Shown piece by piece: positions 50,293 through 59,040 of a stretch of 64,000 bases of DNA. A program made the translations under genes and the position numbers. The DNA comes from Candidatus Peribacteria bacterium (GTDB lineage Bacteria; Patescibacteriota; Gracilibacteria; Peribacterales; Peribacteraceae), in the NCBI GenBank assembly GCA_023245865.1, contig JAHFJN010000001.1, positions 124,001-188,000 of the forward strand. The letters are read 5' to 3'. The notes below the pieces were generated by a model, which worked only from the letters and a program-made list of their open reading frames with translations, made no database searches and had not been told where the DNA came from. Numbering within the stretch: the first letter of the stretch is position 1; each line of letters begins with the position of its first letter.

Positions 50293-51018
50293 GGAAATCA
50301 CATGACGGACTTCGGGGACTTCTTCCTTTTTCTCTTCCTTACGCTTACCGCCGACCATCGATTCGTTGACGGTGTGGAGCAAGATCTCGATGGATTTGAC
50401 GGCATCATCGTTGGCAGGAATGCATGCGGTGAATTCATCGGGGTCCGCATTGCTGTCGCAGATGCCAAACACCGGAATGCTGAGTTTCTTTGCCTCGAGC
50501 ACCGCCACGTGGTCGCGCACCGCATCGACCACAAAAACCGCATCGGGAAGTCCCGTCATGTGCGACACTCCTGAGAGCGCGGCATCGAGCTTCGTTAATT
50601 TTTTGCGCAGACTCATTTGCTCTTTCTTCGTGTACTTTTCCACCTCGCCGGTCTGAAAAGATTTGCGAAGATCCAAGTAATACTGGAGTCGTCGCTTGAG
50701 CGTCGGCCAATTCGTGAGCAGTCCTGCGATCCATTTCTTCGTGACGACAGGTTGCCCGAGGCTGGCGCCCATTTTCTCGATCATTGGGATCGCCTGTTGC
50801 TTGGTGCTCACAAACAGAATCACTTTCCCTTCGCTCTGTAATTTCTTGAGTGATTCGCAGACGCGCTCGAGTCCCTCACGGGTTTTTGTGAGGTCAAAAA
50901 TATGGATGCCCTTGCGGGATCCAAAGAGGTACGGTGCGATCTTCGGGTTCCATTTTTCCTTCGGATGGCCGAAGTGGCAGGCGGAAGCCAGGAGTTCTTG
51001 TTCGGTGGGAACAGACAT
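50281..51018 (-). CDS. rpsB: 30S ribosomal protein S2
   Basis: 245 residues. HFGHPKEKWNPKIAPYLFGSRKGIHIFDLTKT is the N-terminal signature; LTNWPTLKRRLQYYLDL, LPDAVFVVDAVRDHVAVLEAKKLSIPVFGICDSNADPDEF and IPANDDAVKSIEILLHTV follow. The tail is Lys/Glu-rich and ends at the heptad cluster. Platform protein needed for translation initiation. Probable operon rpsB-tsf with a promoter about 140 bases upstream. Confidence 0.98.
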   Translation of the reverse strand: MSVPTEQELLASACHFGHPKEKWNPKIAPYLFGSRKGIHIFDLTKTREGLERVCESLKKLQSEGKVILFVSTKQQAIPMIEKMGASLGQPVVTKKWIAGLLTNWPTLKRRLQYYLDLRKSFQTGEVEKYTKKEQMSLRKKLTKLDAALSGVSHMTGLPDAVFVVDAVRDHVAVLEAKKLSIPVFGICDSNADPDEFTACIPANDDAVKSIEILLHTVNESMVGGKRKEEKKEEVPEVRHVISSSY

Positions 51019-51188
51019 AACAATAGGGTGAAGTCGGAAGCGGTAGAAAAATCCTTGGGGTCAGCTCTCAAACGTCTTATCGCCTAGTGCGGAGGAAGAG
51101 CGTGACCGGAAGCCACGCGGTCAGGACCGCAGCGATCAGTTCGAGAGGAAAGTAGAGGCTTTATACACGCACTCGCAAGCTAAGGCAA
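51019..51188 (-). promoter_or_regulatory. Promoter and long structured leader of rpsB-tsf
   Basis: Minus-strand -35 TTGCCT (51183-51188), 17-bp spacer, -10 TATAAA (51160-51165). The -35 overlaps the 3' end of the 51180 gene. The predicted leader is about 135 bases and holds a perfect GCGGTC-AG-GACCGC inverted repeat (51117-51130) and TGACCG / CGGTCA pairing. Given that S2 represses its own mRNA in other bacteria, this may be an autoregulatory leader (inference). Confidence 0.55.
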
Positions 51189-52019
51189 GTCGATTGACAG
51201 CAGATCACGAAGTATCTTACGTGCGGACATTTGAACAGATTGAATGCGAATGTGGCATAATTCTTCGATGATCGGTCGCGCGACATCGAGATCTTCCGGA
51301 CGCAAGGATTTGAGATAGGCGACATACGCAGCGATCACCTTACCCCGGCTTTTTTGTACAAGCGTGTGTAATTGGGCAGCTGACGTAATAGTTGGGGGAT
51401 ATGGGGAAGACCCTGTCCACTTTTCAAAATTACTTGCATGGATATGTCGCAGTCGATCATCGATCGTGACGCACTCTTCGATCTGTGGTCGCGGCATCCC
51501 CGCAGCAAGCAAGATCTGCTCCGCTTGTTCGGGAATGCCAAGGTACTCACCGGCATTCAAAAGGGGTCGGACGAGATCTCCGAGTTGTCTCAGGGAAAGA
51601 TCAAGCGGAATAGCATCCATGAATGCTTCGTACAGTTCTCTCGACCGAGGCAGGCGGGCATTTTCTCTTGCTCGTTCGAACAGATCCCATGACAGATAGC
51701 GACCGGGCGGATGTTTTTCAAGGAACACATCAATGAATGGATCGCGCAGAGCAGAGGTATCGCGAATGAGTACACGGTTTGTGGGAATATCTGTGGAGAT
51801 GTAGGGGCGTTCTTGATTCTCTTCTTGCGTGAGTACTCGCAGACGCGTGAGCAGTCGTCGATAGGGATAGAGTGGGGTGATCTCAAGTGTGCGCTCGTCG
51901 AGGACGAGGTAGCATGTTATTCCATCTTCTTGGCATGCCTGAATGCTACTCAGGAGAACCGCCAGATCTTCTCTCGACAGAGCGTCCGGGCATTGGTAGC
52001 CGTCATCGAATGTTTCCAT
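51180..52019 (-). CDS. Hypothetical protein, second gene of an unknown pair
   Basis: 279 residues from ATG 52019 (a GTG two codons upstream would overlap the previous stop by 4 bases). Mixed acidic and Arg-rich soluble protein without signal peptide or membrane helix. Helical C-terminal half (KSRGKVIAAYVAYLKSLRPEDLDVARPIIEELCHIRIQSVQMS broken by PED). A short N-terminal alpha/beta part has ITCYLVLDERTLEITPLYPYRRLL. No family recognised. It is 2 bases from the 52022 gene and must be cotranscribed with it. Confidence 0.72.
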   Translation of the reverse strand: METFDDGYQCPDALSREDLAVLLSSIQACQEDGITCYLVLDERTLEITPLYPYRRLLTRLRVLTQEENQERPYISTDIPTNRVLIRDTSALRDPFIDVFLEKHPPGRYLSWDLFERARENARLPRSRELYEAFMDAIPLDLSLRQLGDLVRPLLNAGEYLGIPEQAEQILLAAGMPRPQIEECVTIDDRLRHIHASNFEKWTGSSPYPPTITSAAQLHTLVQKSRGKVIAAYVAYLKSLRPEDLDVARPIIEELCHIRIQSVQMSARKILRDLLSIDLP

Positions 52020-52021
52020 AC

Positions 52022-52990
52022 TCACGATTCACTCAGAGAACCTTCACGAATACGATCAAGGAGATCGTTCATCTTTACGTGCTCAAATGCCGCATCGTCC
52101 GTCGCAGCTTCATATGCGTCGCCAGACGTCGTCTCTGCGTATTTTCTTTGGAGATAATCGGCCAGCTGAATGCGGTGAACTTTCGGAAGGCCATTCACCA
52201 ACCATCCTGTGTATTGCCAACTTTCCGGCCCCGCCGGAGAGACACAGTGGTTGTTTGACCAACAGAGATGTGTTTCAGAGAGGGTGATCCCGTGACTGCC
52301 GGTAATATCCAGATCGTACGAAAGCGCATCTTTGTCTTGATGCACTCTCAGCAAATCTACATTCACAGGGTGTATGCCACGAAGAATGGACTCACCCGCA
52401 AATTTTTTCCACCGATCCAACAAAGCTGCAAAGCCCATTTTTGTCTTTTCATTTCTTTCCTTTGCATCGTCCACGAGCGGTTGGGGCGTGGAAAATGATG
52501 AGGGTATTTTGTAATTTTGCATGGCATCTCTCACCATGATCGCATCAGTATGTCTGATTTTCTGATGTTTGAGTAGCGGTGCGCAGAGCAGTGCTGCGAC
52601 GGTGACACGATTCGAATCGGAAATACGTTCGAGTGCTTTCCATACGTATTCCGGATAGATGGTCACTGTCTTACATTCAGTGCGTCGGACATCATTGGAT
52701 TCTATCCTGCATTCCCTCTGCAAACGCAAAGAGATGCTTGCCAGTATCGCATGGTCGGTGAAATTCCCTTGAGGAAAACAGACAACGGACATGGTGTCAG
52801 GTTCTCCCTTGAACTCTGCCAGTTGATCGATTTCCTTGCCTTTTTCATGACAAATGCGCGTGACAATTTCGTAGAGGGCAGATTTTACATCGTTTGCAAC
52901 TTGCTCACTGATGGCGAGATCGTAAGGTCGTCTTCTTTCAGGATCATGTTCACCGCGCTCAAGCCGTTCGTCGTCCTCGAAACTTGGCAT
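52022..52990 (-). CDS. Hypothetical protein, first gene of an unknown pair
   Basis: 322 residues from ATG 52990, chosen because TATGAT stands six bases before it; a longer frame starts 11 codons upstream. Highly charged N-terminus, then helix with IVTRICHEKGKEI, a beta strand SVVCFPQGNF, a helical middle and a C-terminal part with Trp/His/Cys (LCWSNNHCVSPAGPESWQYTGWLVNG). Soluble, no recognised catalytic motif. Function unknown. Confidence 0.72.
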   Translation of the reverse strand: MPSFEDDERLERGEHDPERRRPYDLAISEQVANDVKSALYEIVTRICHEKGKEIDQLAEFKGEPDTMSVVCFPQGNFTDHAILASISLRLQRECRIESNDVRRTECKTVTIYPEYVWKALERISDSNRVTVAALLCAPLLKHQKIRHTDAIMVRDAMQNYKIPSSFSTPQPLVDDAKERNEKTKMGFAALLDRWKKFAGESILRGIHPVNVDLLRVHQDKDALSYDLDITGSHGITLSETHLCWSNNHCVSPAGPESWQYTGWLVNGLPKVHRIQLADYLQRKYAETTSGDAYEAATDDAAFEHVKMNDLLDRIREGSLSES

Positions 52991-52996
52991 GCGTTT

Positions 52997-53002
52997 ATCA
53001 TA
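52997..53002 (-). promoter_or_regulatory. -10 element TATGAT, 6 nt before the 52990 start
   Basis: Minus-strand TATGAT, then AAACGC, then ATG 52990. Confidence 0.5.
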
Positions 53003-53029
53003 GCACTTTGCCAGCACTGTCAACTCTCT

Positions 53030-54538
53030 TTATGGCTTGGCATTCACTGATTCTGACAATTCAATCAGCGCGAGATTCGTCCGTGCGTCGCTGGCGTTGA
53101 TTTCATTCTCGATCGCGATCCGAAAATGTTTTTTTGCCTCGGCGAGGTTGCCCTGTTTCCAGAAAATGTATCCGAGATTCACATGCGCGGGGGCATACGT
53201 CGGTTCCAAAGCAATCGCCTTCTGATTTTGAATCACAGCATTCGCAAAATCATTTCGTTCCAGAAATACGAGTCCCAGATTATAGTGCGCGCGGGGGTTC
53301 TCTTTGAGTGTCAGTGAGGTTCGAAATTCCTTCTCCGCCGCATCAATATATCCGTTGTCGAATAATTGGCTGCCGACTTTATTGTGCGCGAGGGAAGAGT
53401 CGGGGGAGACCGCAAGGACATGTTCGAAGAGGGTTTGCGTGTTTTCCCAAATGAGAGATTGCGTATGTGCTGTTACCGCGAAGAAACAAGACACAAGAAG
53501 TAGGAGAAAAATTTGGGTCTTGGTGAGAGAATTTCGAAATAGGAATGCACCGAGAATCAACAGGCCAATCATCGGCAGATACATGTACCGATCCGACGTC
53601 ACGTACAGATCACCCGCCTTCACGATGTTGGAAAATGTCGGGAGCAGCGTGAGGAGAAAAAAGCCGAAGCCGAGAAGGATCATTTTATTTCTCCGTGCGG
53701 CGATGACTGCGATTGCAAGCAATGCAAACGAAGCAATCAATGGAAATGCGAGATCGGGTGAACTCCACACTACAGTCTTTGTATAGGGATAGAGGACCGA
53801 GAGATGTACGGGCCAGAAGAAATGCAGCAACGAAAGCGTCACGCCCTTTGCGCCGATCAGGATGTATGTGACGGGGCCGGCGCCTGTGATGACATCGTGT
53901 TTTCCGAAGAGCGCGATGATGCCAAAGAGGAGTGCAACCAGGACATAGGGAATTTTTTCGATGAGCGCTCGTCGGTTGATCACTCTTCCTCTGTAGATAT
54001 CGATCAGAATCAAAATGAGAGGTAATGAAATGATCGAGACTTTGGAGAGGAGGCCGAGGGTAAAGGTCAGGACAGAGATACGACGGTGATTGTGACTGTA
54101 TGTGAGTAAGGAGAGCAGGAAGAAAAAAGACGAGAGGAGATCCTTCTGCGCGCTGATCCAACTGACGGCCTCGGTATTGAGCGGGTGAACGGCAAAAATC
54201 ATCGCGCATGCAAACGCCAGTACGCGACGCTCCGTCAGGAACCATAGTAATTCCATCACGAGCAGAGCATTTGCAATGTGAAGTATAAGGCTCACGATGT
54301 GAAAGGCGAGGGGAGAACCGCCGCCGATGAACCATTCCGCCTGATAAATCAGGAATGTGAAAGGAATGTAGAGTTCCGGATCGAAGTGCGTGAAAACGAA
54401 CCAAATATTGGAGAGCGTCATCGCATGCACCACGGGATTATTGAAGACTAAGATATCGTCGTCGAAGGTGACGAAGCCGTTTCGTAGCTGCATTGCATAT
54501 ACGATGAAGGTGACGACGATAAGGATCGCTCTCAGCAT
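53030..54538 (-). CDS. TMTC-like membrane O-glycosyltransferase with C-terminal TPR repeats
   Basis: 502 residues. The N-terminus NGFVTFDDDILVFNNPVV followed by about ten membrane helices matches bacterial relatives of TMTC O-mannosyltransferases (the double-Asp loop is the catalytic site of the GT-C fold). At about 385-490 lie three tetratricopeptide repeats (LAHNKVGSQLFDNGYIDAAEKEF, RAHYNLGLVFLERNDFANAV, PAHVNLGYIFWKQGNLAEAKKHF). The TPR part should face the outside and bind acceptor protein. Its start overlaps the glyS stop by 7 bases, so it is expressed from the glyS transcript. Confidence 0.87.
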   Translation of the reverse strand: MLRAILIVVTFIVYAMQLRNGFVTFDDDILVFNNPVVHAMTLSNIWFVFTHFDPELYIPFTFLIYQAEWFIGGGSPLAFHIVSLILHIANALLVMELLWFLTERRVLAFACAMIFAVHPLNTEAVSWISAQKDLLSSFFFLLSLLTYSHNHRRISVLTFTLGLLSKVSIISLPLILILIDIYRGRVINRRALIEKIPYVLVALLFGIIALFGKHDVITGAGPVTYILIGAKGVTLSLLHFFWPVHLSVLYPYTKTVVWSSPDLAFPLIASFALLAIAVIAARRNKMILLGFGFFLLTLLPTFSNIVKAGDLYVTSDRYMYLPMIGLLILGAFLFRNSLTKTQIFLLLLVSCFFAVTAHTQSLIWENTQTLFEHVLAVSPDSSLAHNKVGSQLFDNGYIDAAEKEFRTSLTLKENPRAHYNLGLVFLERNDFANAVIQNQKAIALEPTYAPAHVNLGYIFWKQGNLAEAKKHFRIAIENEINASDARTNLALIELSESVNAKP

Positions 54539-55938
54539 GTCAGGCGCTTAAGGAGATCGCCGATCGGCAGGCGTTCCTGCTGCAAGCTGTCCCTATCACG
54601 GATGGTCACCGTATCTTTTTTTCCTTGGGCGCTGTCTTCCCCGATGGTCCCGAAGTCGACTGTGATGCACTTCGGAGTACCGATTTCGTCCTGGCGGCGG
54701 TAGCGCTTGCCGATGCTGCCTGTGACATCAAAGTCGATGTAGAGATCAGTTTCTTGAACAATTTTTTTGTACAATTCTTGTGCTTTGCAGATAAGGTTTT
54801 CCTTCTTCGAGAGTGGCAAGATTGCGAGGTCGAATGGAGCAACCTTTGCATCGAGTTTCAGGACCGTTCGCACATCATCTTCCAGTTTTTCCTCCGTGTA
54901 GGCGTCGAGGAGCACCGCGAGTGCGATACGATCGGCGCCGAAGCTCGGCTCCATCACGTGGGGGATGATTTTGCGTGTCGGATCATCGGGGTCCGTGTAG
55001 TGGAGATCTTCGCCGCTGTGTTTCTCGTGTTGCATGAGATCAAAGTCAGTGCGGTAGGCCGCCGCGGCACAGAGCTCACCCCACCCCCATGGGAATTTGT
55101 ATTCGATGTCGGTGGTTCCTTTGGAGTAGTGCGAGAGTTCATCTTTTTCGTGATCGCGGAAGCGCAGATTCTTCGGATCGATACCAAGCACATCGACGAG
55201 GAACGACCAACTCGCTTTTTTCCATTCATTAAATACGTCCTCCCATTTTGATTGCGAAGGGTCAAAGAAATATTCTATTTCCATCTGCTCGAACTCGCGC
55301 GTGCGAAACGTAAAGTTGCCTGGGGTGATCTCATTGCGAAACGCTTTTCCGATCTGTGCGACGCCGAAGGGGAGTCTCAGCCGCATCGTCTGGGAAACAT
55401 TCTTGAAATTGACAAAAATACCCTGCGCTGTTTCGGGGCGGAGGTAAATGGTGTCGCCTTCACCCTCGATAACGCCTTGCTCCGTTTTGAACATCAAATT
55501 AAATTTCTTCGCGGGCGTCCAATCGCAGTTGCCGCAGTGCGGGCAATTTATTTTTTCCGCCCGCAGCATCGGCTCGATTTGGTCGAGTTTGAGGACTGCA
55601 GCCGCTTCCACGCCAAGTTTCACTTCCAGCAATTTATCGCCGCGGAAACGCTGCTTGCACTTCTTACAATCGATCAACGGATCGTTGAAATTGCTCACGT
55701 GTCCGCTCGCTTCCCAGACTTTGCGATTCATCAAGATGGAACTGTCGAGCCCGACCATGTCAGCGCGCTGATGCACAAACATCTTCCACCATTCCTTCTT
55801 GATGCGATTTTTCAGTTCCACCCCGAGCGGCCCGTAGTCCCAGGTGTTTGCCAGTCCACCGTAAATCTCGGAGCCGGGGAAGATAAATCCTCTGCGTTTG
55901 CAGAGCGATACCAATTGATCAAGCGTGGAGGCGGGCAT
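54532..55938 (-). CDS. glyS: Glycyl-tRNA synthetase (homodimeric type)
   Basis: 468 residues from ATG 55938 (MPASTLDQLVSLCKRRGFIFPGSEIYGGLANTWDYGPLG). Class II motif 2 FRNEITPGNFTFRTREFEQMEIEYF and motif 3 EPSFGADRIALAVL are present, as is the C-terminal anticodon-binding domain (APFDLAILPLSKKENL). A CKKCKQRF / CPHCGNCDW insertion looks like a zinc knuckle. Single-chain alpha2 type rather than alpha2beta2. A TATGAT hexamer lies about 20 bases before the start. Confidence 0.97.
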   Translation of the reverse strand: MPASTLDQLVSLCKRRGFIFPGSEIYGGLANTWDYGPLGVELKNRIKKEWWKMFVHQRADMVGLDSSILMNRKVWEASGHVSNFNDPLIDCKKCKQRFRGDKLLEVKLGVEAAAVLKLDQIEPMLRAEKINCPHCGNCDWTPAKKFNLMFKTEQGVIEGEGDTIYLRPETAQGIFVNFKNVSQTMRLRLPFGVAQIGKAFRNEITPGNFTFRTREFEQMEIEYFFDPSQSKWEDVFNEWKKASWSFLVDVLGIDPKNLRFRDHEKDELSHYSKGTTDIEYKFPWGWGELCAAAAYRTDFDLMQHEKHSGEDLHYTDPDDPTRKIIPHVMEPSFGADRIALAVLLDAYTEEKLEDDVRTVLKLDAKVAPFDLAILPLSKKENLICKAQELYKKIVQETDLYIDFDVTGSIGKRYRRQDEIGTPKCITVDFGTIGEDSAQGKKDTVTIRDRDSLQQERLPIGDLLKRLTC

Positions 55939-56036
55939 AACTGAAACGGACAGAACATGCGTTATCATACCAGAGCCTTCTCATCTTGCTATCCTCTCTG
56001 GTTTTCAGGAAGATGCGCGCGTTCCTTAAAGTTCAT

Positions 56037-57359
56037 ATGAAGATTGCTGTTATCGGTGGTGGCATCACAGGCCTGACTGCAGCCTATGAGTTGTCGAAGC
56101 TCGGTCACTCAGTAGATATACTCGAAGCCTCCGATCAGATCGGCGGTCTGGCAGCGGGTTTTCCACTGAACGGCACGTCGCTCGAGAAAACGTATCATCA
56201 CATCTTTTTAACAGATCGAGATATTATTGATCTTGTGAAAGAATTGGGAATCGAAGCAACATTGCTGTGGAGGCCGAGTTCCATAGGTTGTTATGAGAAT
56301 GGCAAGATCTATCCGTTTGGAACGGTAACTTCCCTGCTGTCCTATAGCCCCTTGCTTTTTCTGTCTCGCATACGGCTTGGTATTGTCACATTCTATCTTC
56401 AGAAAACAAGTCGCTGGTCGAGGTTCATACATGTACCTGCAGCTGAATGGATGACACGTTGGTGTGGAAAAAGTGTTTTCGAACATCTCTGGAAACCATT
56501 ACTCATCGGAAAATTCCATCATTTCTACAACCGCGTATCGATGGCGTGGCTGTGGGCGAGAATTCATACGCGCGGAAGATCAAAAACAAATATTTTTGCC
56601 AAGGAAAAATTGGGTTATTTTCAAGGTGGGTTTGCAGTATTGATCGACAATCTCTCGAAAGCCGCCAAAAAAAATGGCGTAACAATGCACACGCATGCTT
56701 CTGTTCGATCCTTGCGTGCGAATGATGAAGGAAAAGTTCAAGTGCAGACGGAATCCGACAGCACGGCCTATGATCGTGTGATTGCAACAATACCATCCTC
56801 CGTTTTTGCGAAACTGATCGACGGAGATTCTCATGTCAGTGAGAAGGACATTGAGCTCCTGCGAAGTATCGACTATCTCGGTGCAGTGTGTTTCGTATTT
56901 ACTTCTACCCAATCCTTGGCCGAGCAGTACTGGACCAATGTTCTTGATGCCGGACTTCCCTTTCTCGTATTCGTCCAGCATACCCGGCTGATCGATCCGT
57001 CAATGTATGGAGGAGAGCATGTGTACTACGCGGGGACCTATCTGCCGCACGATCATTCGTTTTTTATTCAATCGGAAGATCACGTATGCCGTATCATGCT
57101 GGAAGGGGTGCAAAAGATGTTCCCGCACTTTGATACTTCCGCTGTACGACAGACATTCCTGTTTCGGTTGAAAAATGCACAACATGTAGTTGATACCGAC
57201 TATGTGAGGAAAATTCCGCCCTCTCTCTCTCGGTTGCCAGGAGTCTACCTCGCAAACTTTTCACAGATTTTTCCGGAAGACCGTGGTACGAATTTTGCAG
57301 TGCGGGAGGGGCGCAAGATTGCAGCATTAGTTTTGAATGGCCTTCCGGTGAACGGTTGA
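56037..57359 (+). CDS. FAD-dependent amine oxidase/UGM-like flavoprotein
   Basis: 440 residues from ATG 56037, where MKIAVIGGGITGLTAAYELSKLGHSVDILEASDQIGG forms the dinucleotide-binding motif; an upstream frame of 17 codons is rejected. Later LEKTYHHIFLTDRDIIDLVKELGIE and a C-terminal LPGVYLANFSQIFPEDRGTNFAVREGRKIA, which closes the FAD site, suggest the protoporphyrinogen oxidase / UDP-galactopyranose mutase / amine oxidase clan. Among surface glycosyltransferases a sugar- or polyprenol-related role is plausible but not proven. Divergent from glyS. Confidence 0.83.
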   Translation: MKIAVIGGGITGLTAAYELSKLGHSVDILEASDQIGGLAAGFPLNGTSLEKTYHHIFLTDRDIIDLVKELGIEATLLWRPSSIGCYENGKIYPFGTVTSLLSYSPLLFLSRIRLGIVTFYLQKTSRWSRFIHVPAAEWMTRWCGKSVFEHLWKPLLIGKFHHFYNRVSMAWLWARIHTRGRSKTNIFAKEKLGYFQGGFAVLIDNLSKAAKKNGVTMHTHASVRSLRANDEGKVQVQTESDSTAYDRVIATIPSSVFAKLIDGDSHVSEKDIELLRSIDYLGAVCFVFTSTQSLAEQYWTNVLDAGLPFLVFVQHTRLIDPSMYGGEHVYYAGTYLPHDHSFFIQSEDHVCRIMLEGVQKMFPHFDTSAVRQTFLFRLKNAQHVVDTDYVRKIPPSLSRLPGVYLANFSQIFPEDRGTNFAVREGRKIAALVLNGLPVNG

Positions 57360-57423
57360 ATGTGGAGGAGAGTGCATTTTATAAACTTGAAGGGCGCGCC
57401 AAGCATTTTTTTCGTTGTGTAGC

Positions 57424-57429
57424 TACACT
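57424..57429 (+). promoter_or_regulatory. -10 element TACACT, 7 nt before the 57437 gene
   Basis: TACACT, seven bases, ATG 57437. It supports this start over the longer frame that opens within the preceding gene. Confidence 0.45.
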
Positions 57430-57436
57430 GCTATTC

Positions 57437-59017
57437 ATGCATCACTCTTCTGATTCAAAAAAATGGACGCTCAGAAAGCGGGTGCTCATCATTCTGTCCT
57501 GTATGGTATTTGCCATTGCTGGTCTTTGGGGAATGTACGACCTGTACCATCGTCTTCTCTATGAATCACAAGGTCCCATAACGTGGGACACAACGGTCTA
57601 TTTAGGTGTCGGAAGAGGCATTCTCAATGGATTGATTCCATATCGTGATCTTTTCGACATCAAGCCACCGGGCATCTATCTTTTGAGTGCCGCGTCTCTA
57701 TGGCTTACGGGTGGGGCTGCGTTCGGGAGCATCATGGAAGTCATTGCTATTGCAGGGACGTGCGTTTCGCTAGTCATACTCAGGCTTATGTGGATGTCCC
57801 ATCGCGACATCAGGAACTGCTATGTACTCTTCACTCTTTGTCTCAGCCTTCTTTTTGGTATTGCCATTGCACTCTATGCAGCGGAACGCAGTGGAGAATT
57901 CCAAGTGGAATCTTTCGGAGCATTCTTCTTGATTGTCTATCTTATCGTGATCGCCGATCTTAAGAATGCAAATAAATGGACATGGATAAGGATTGCATTT
58001 GCTTCTCTCTTTCTACTTTTTTCGATCGGAATGAAGGAACCATTCCTTTTTGTCTCAATGGGATGCGCTCTTCTACTATGCGCCGACAAGCCGCACTCCT
58101 TCCTTCATGCTTACGTTCTTCCACTTGCGATCGCCGCTGGCACTGGCATCTTCATTATGGTGATCTTGCAATATGCACTGCCGTATTCCAGTATCTATCT
58201 TCCGGAGATGATCGGGAAACACATCAATACATTCGGATCTCCTTGGCTGAGAGCATTCCATCTGGAAAGGATTTTCTGGGATCTATGGGCCTATGAACCG
58301 GCCCTTTCTCTCACTATCACATTCCTATCACTCTCATATCTCCTCGGTGTCCTTCCACATGGCAACCGATGGCTGTTCGTCCGTCGCTCGTGTGCCGCGC
58401 TCTGTGCTTTGTATCTCTTTGGGCTGTCAGTGGGGCTTGGTGGTGAATACTACAATCATCACTTTGTTTTCGCTGTGCCGGGGTTCATTACATTCTTCAT
58501 AATCTTCCTACAAGACATACAAAGAACACCGAAGAAACGATTGCAGTATATTCTTGGCGGAGTGATGGCATTTTTTCTTTTTGCAGTGACGTTCACTGAA
58601 CGCAAGATCGATTATATCGGCCGACTACAGTTTATTCGTGCAGACAGCACTCCGGCTAGGGAAGCAGCCGACCAGATTGATGCGATTCTCGATGCCTGCC
58701 ATCTCTCCCGCTATCTGTTTCTCGGGTCAAATGGACAGCAGCCATATGCCTACACCGTGCATTCTCCTCTCGGTCCGCTTTTCCTTCAATTTGATAAGCT
58801 TTTAGATAGTGACCATCCACAATTTCGACAGGCATTTCTGCAAAGTGTGACGCAGGCCGAACTCGTGGTTCTGCGCGACTATCATATTAATGATTTACGA
58901 TCTACCGTTGAGCAGGAACTCCAAAGGAACTTTTCAAAAGTACCGTGGCCATGTGTGCCAGAGCTCTCCGAAACAGGCTATGTATTCTTTTTTCGATCAC
59001 AAAATAAACCCATCTAG
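57437..59017 (+). CDS. Polytopic GT-C family glycosyltransferase
   Basis: 526 residues. Basic N-terminus, membrane helix, then the lumenal-type loop GPITWDTTVYLGVGRGILNGLIPYRDLFDIKPPGIYLL, which has the acidic residue and PPG motif of GT39/ArnT-like enzymes; about ten more helices follow and a soluble C-terminal tail of about 110 residues. It presumably transfers a sugar from a lipid-phosphate carrier to a surface acceptor. 24 bases separate it from the convergent 59041 gene. Confidence 0.82.
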   Translation: MHHSSDSKKWTLRKRVLIILSCMVFAIAGLWGMYDLYHRLLYESQGPITWDTTVYLGVGRGILNGLIPYRDLFDIKPPGIYLLSAASLWLTGGAAFGSIMEVIAIAGTCVSLVILRLMWMSHRDIRNCYVLFTLCLSLLFGIAIALYAAERSGEFQVESFGAFFLIVYLIVIADLKNANKWTWIRIAFASLFLLFSIGMKEPFLFVSMGCALLLCADKPHSFLHAYVLPLAIAAGTGIFIMVILQYALPYSSIYLPEMIGKHINTFGSPWLRAFHLERIFWDLWAYEPALSLTITFLSLSYLLGVLPHGNRWLFVRRSCAALCALYLFGLSVGLGGEYYNHHFVFAVPGFITFFIIFLQDIQRTPKKRLQYILGGVMAFFLFAVTFTERKIDYIGRLQFIRADSTPAREAADQIDAILDACHLSRYLFLGSNGQQPYAYTVHSPLGPLFLQFDKLLDSDHPQFRQAFLQSVTQAELVVLRDYHINDLRSTVEQELQRNFSKVPWPCVPELSETGYVFFFRSQNKPI

Positions 59018-59040
59018 GCTACGCAAAAATTGTGGACGCA

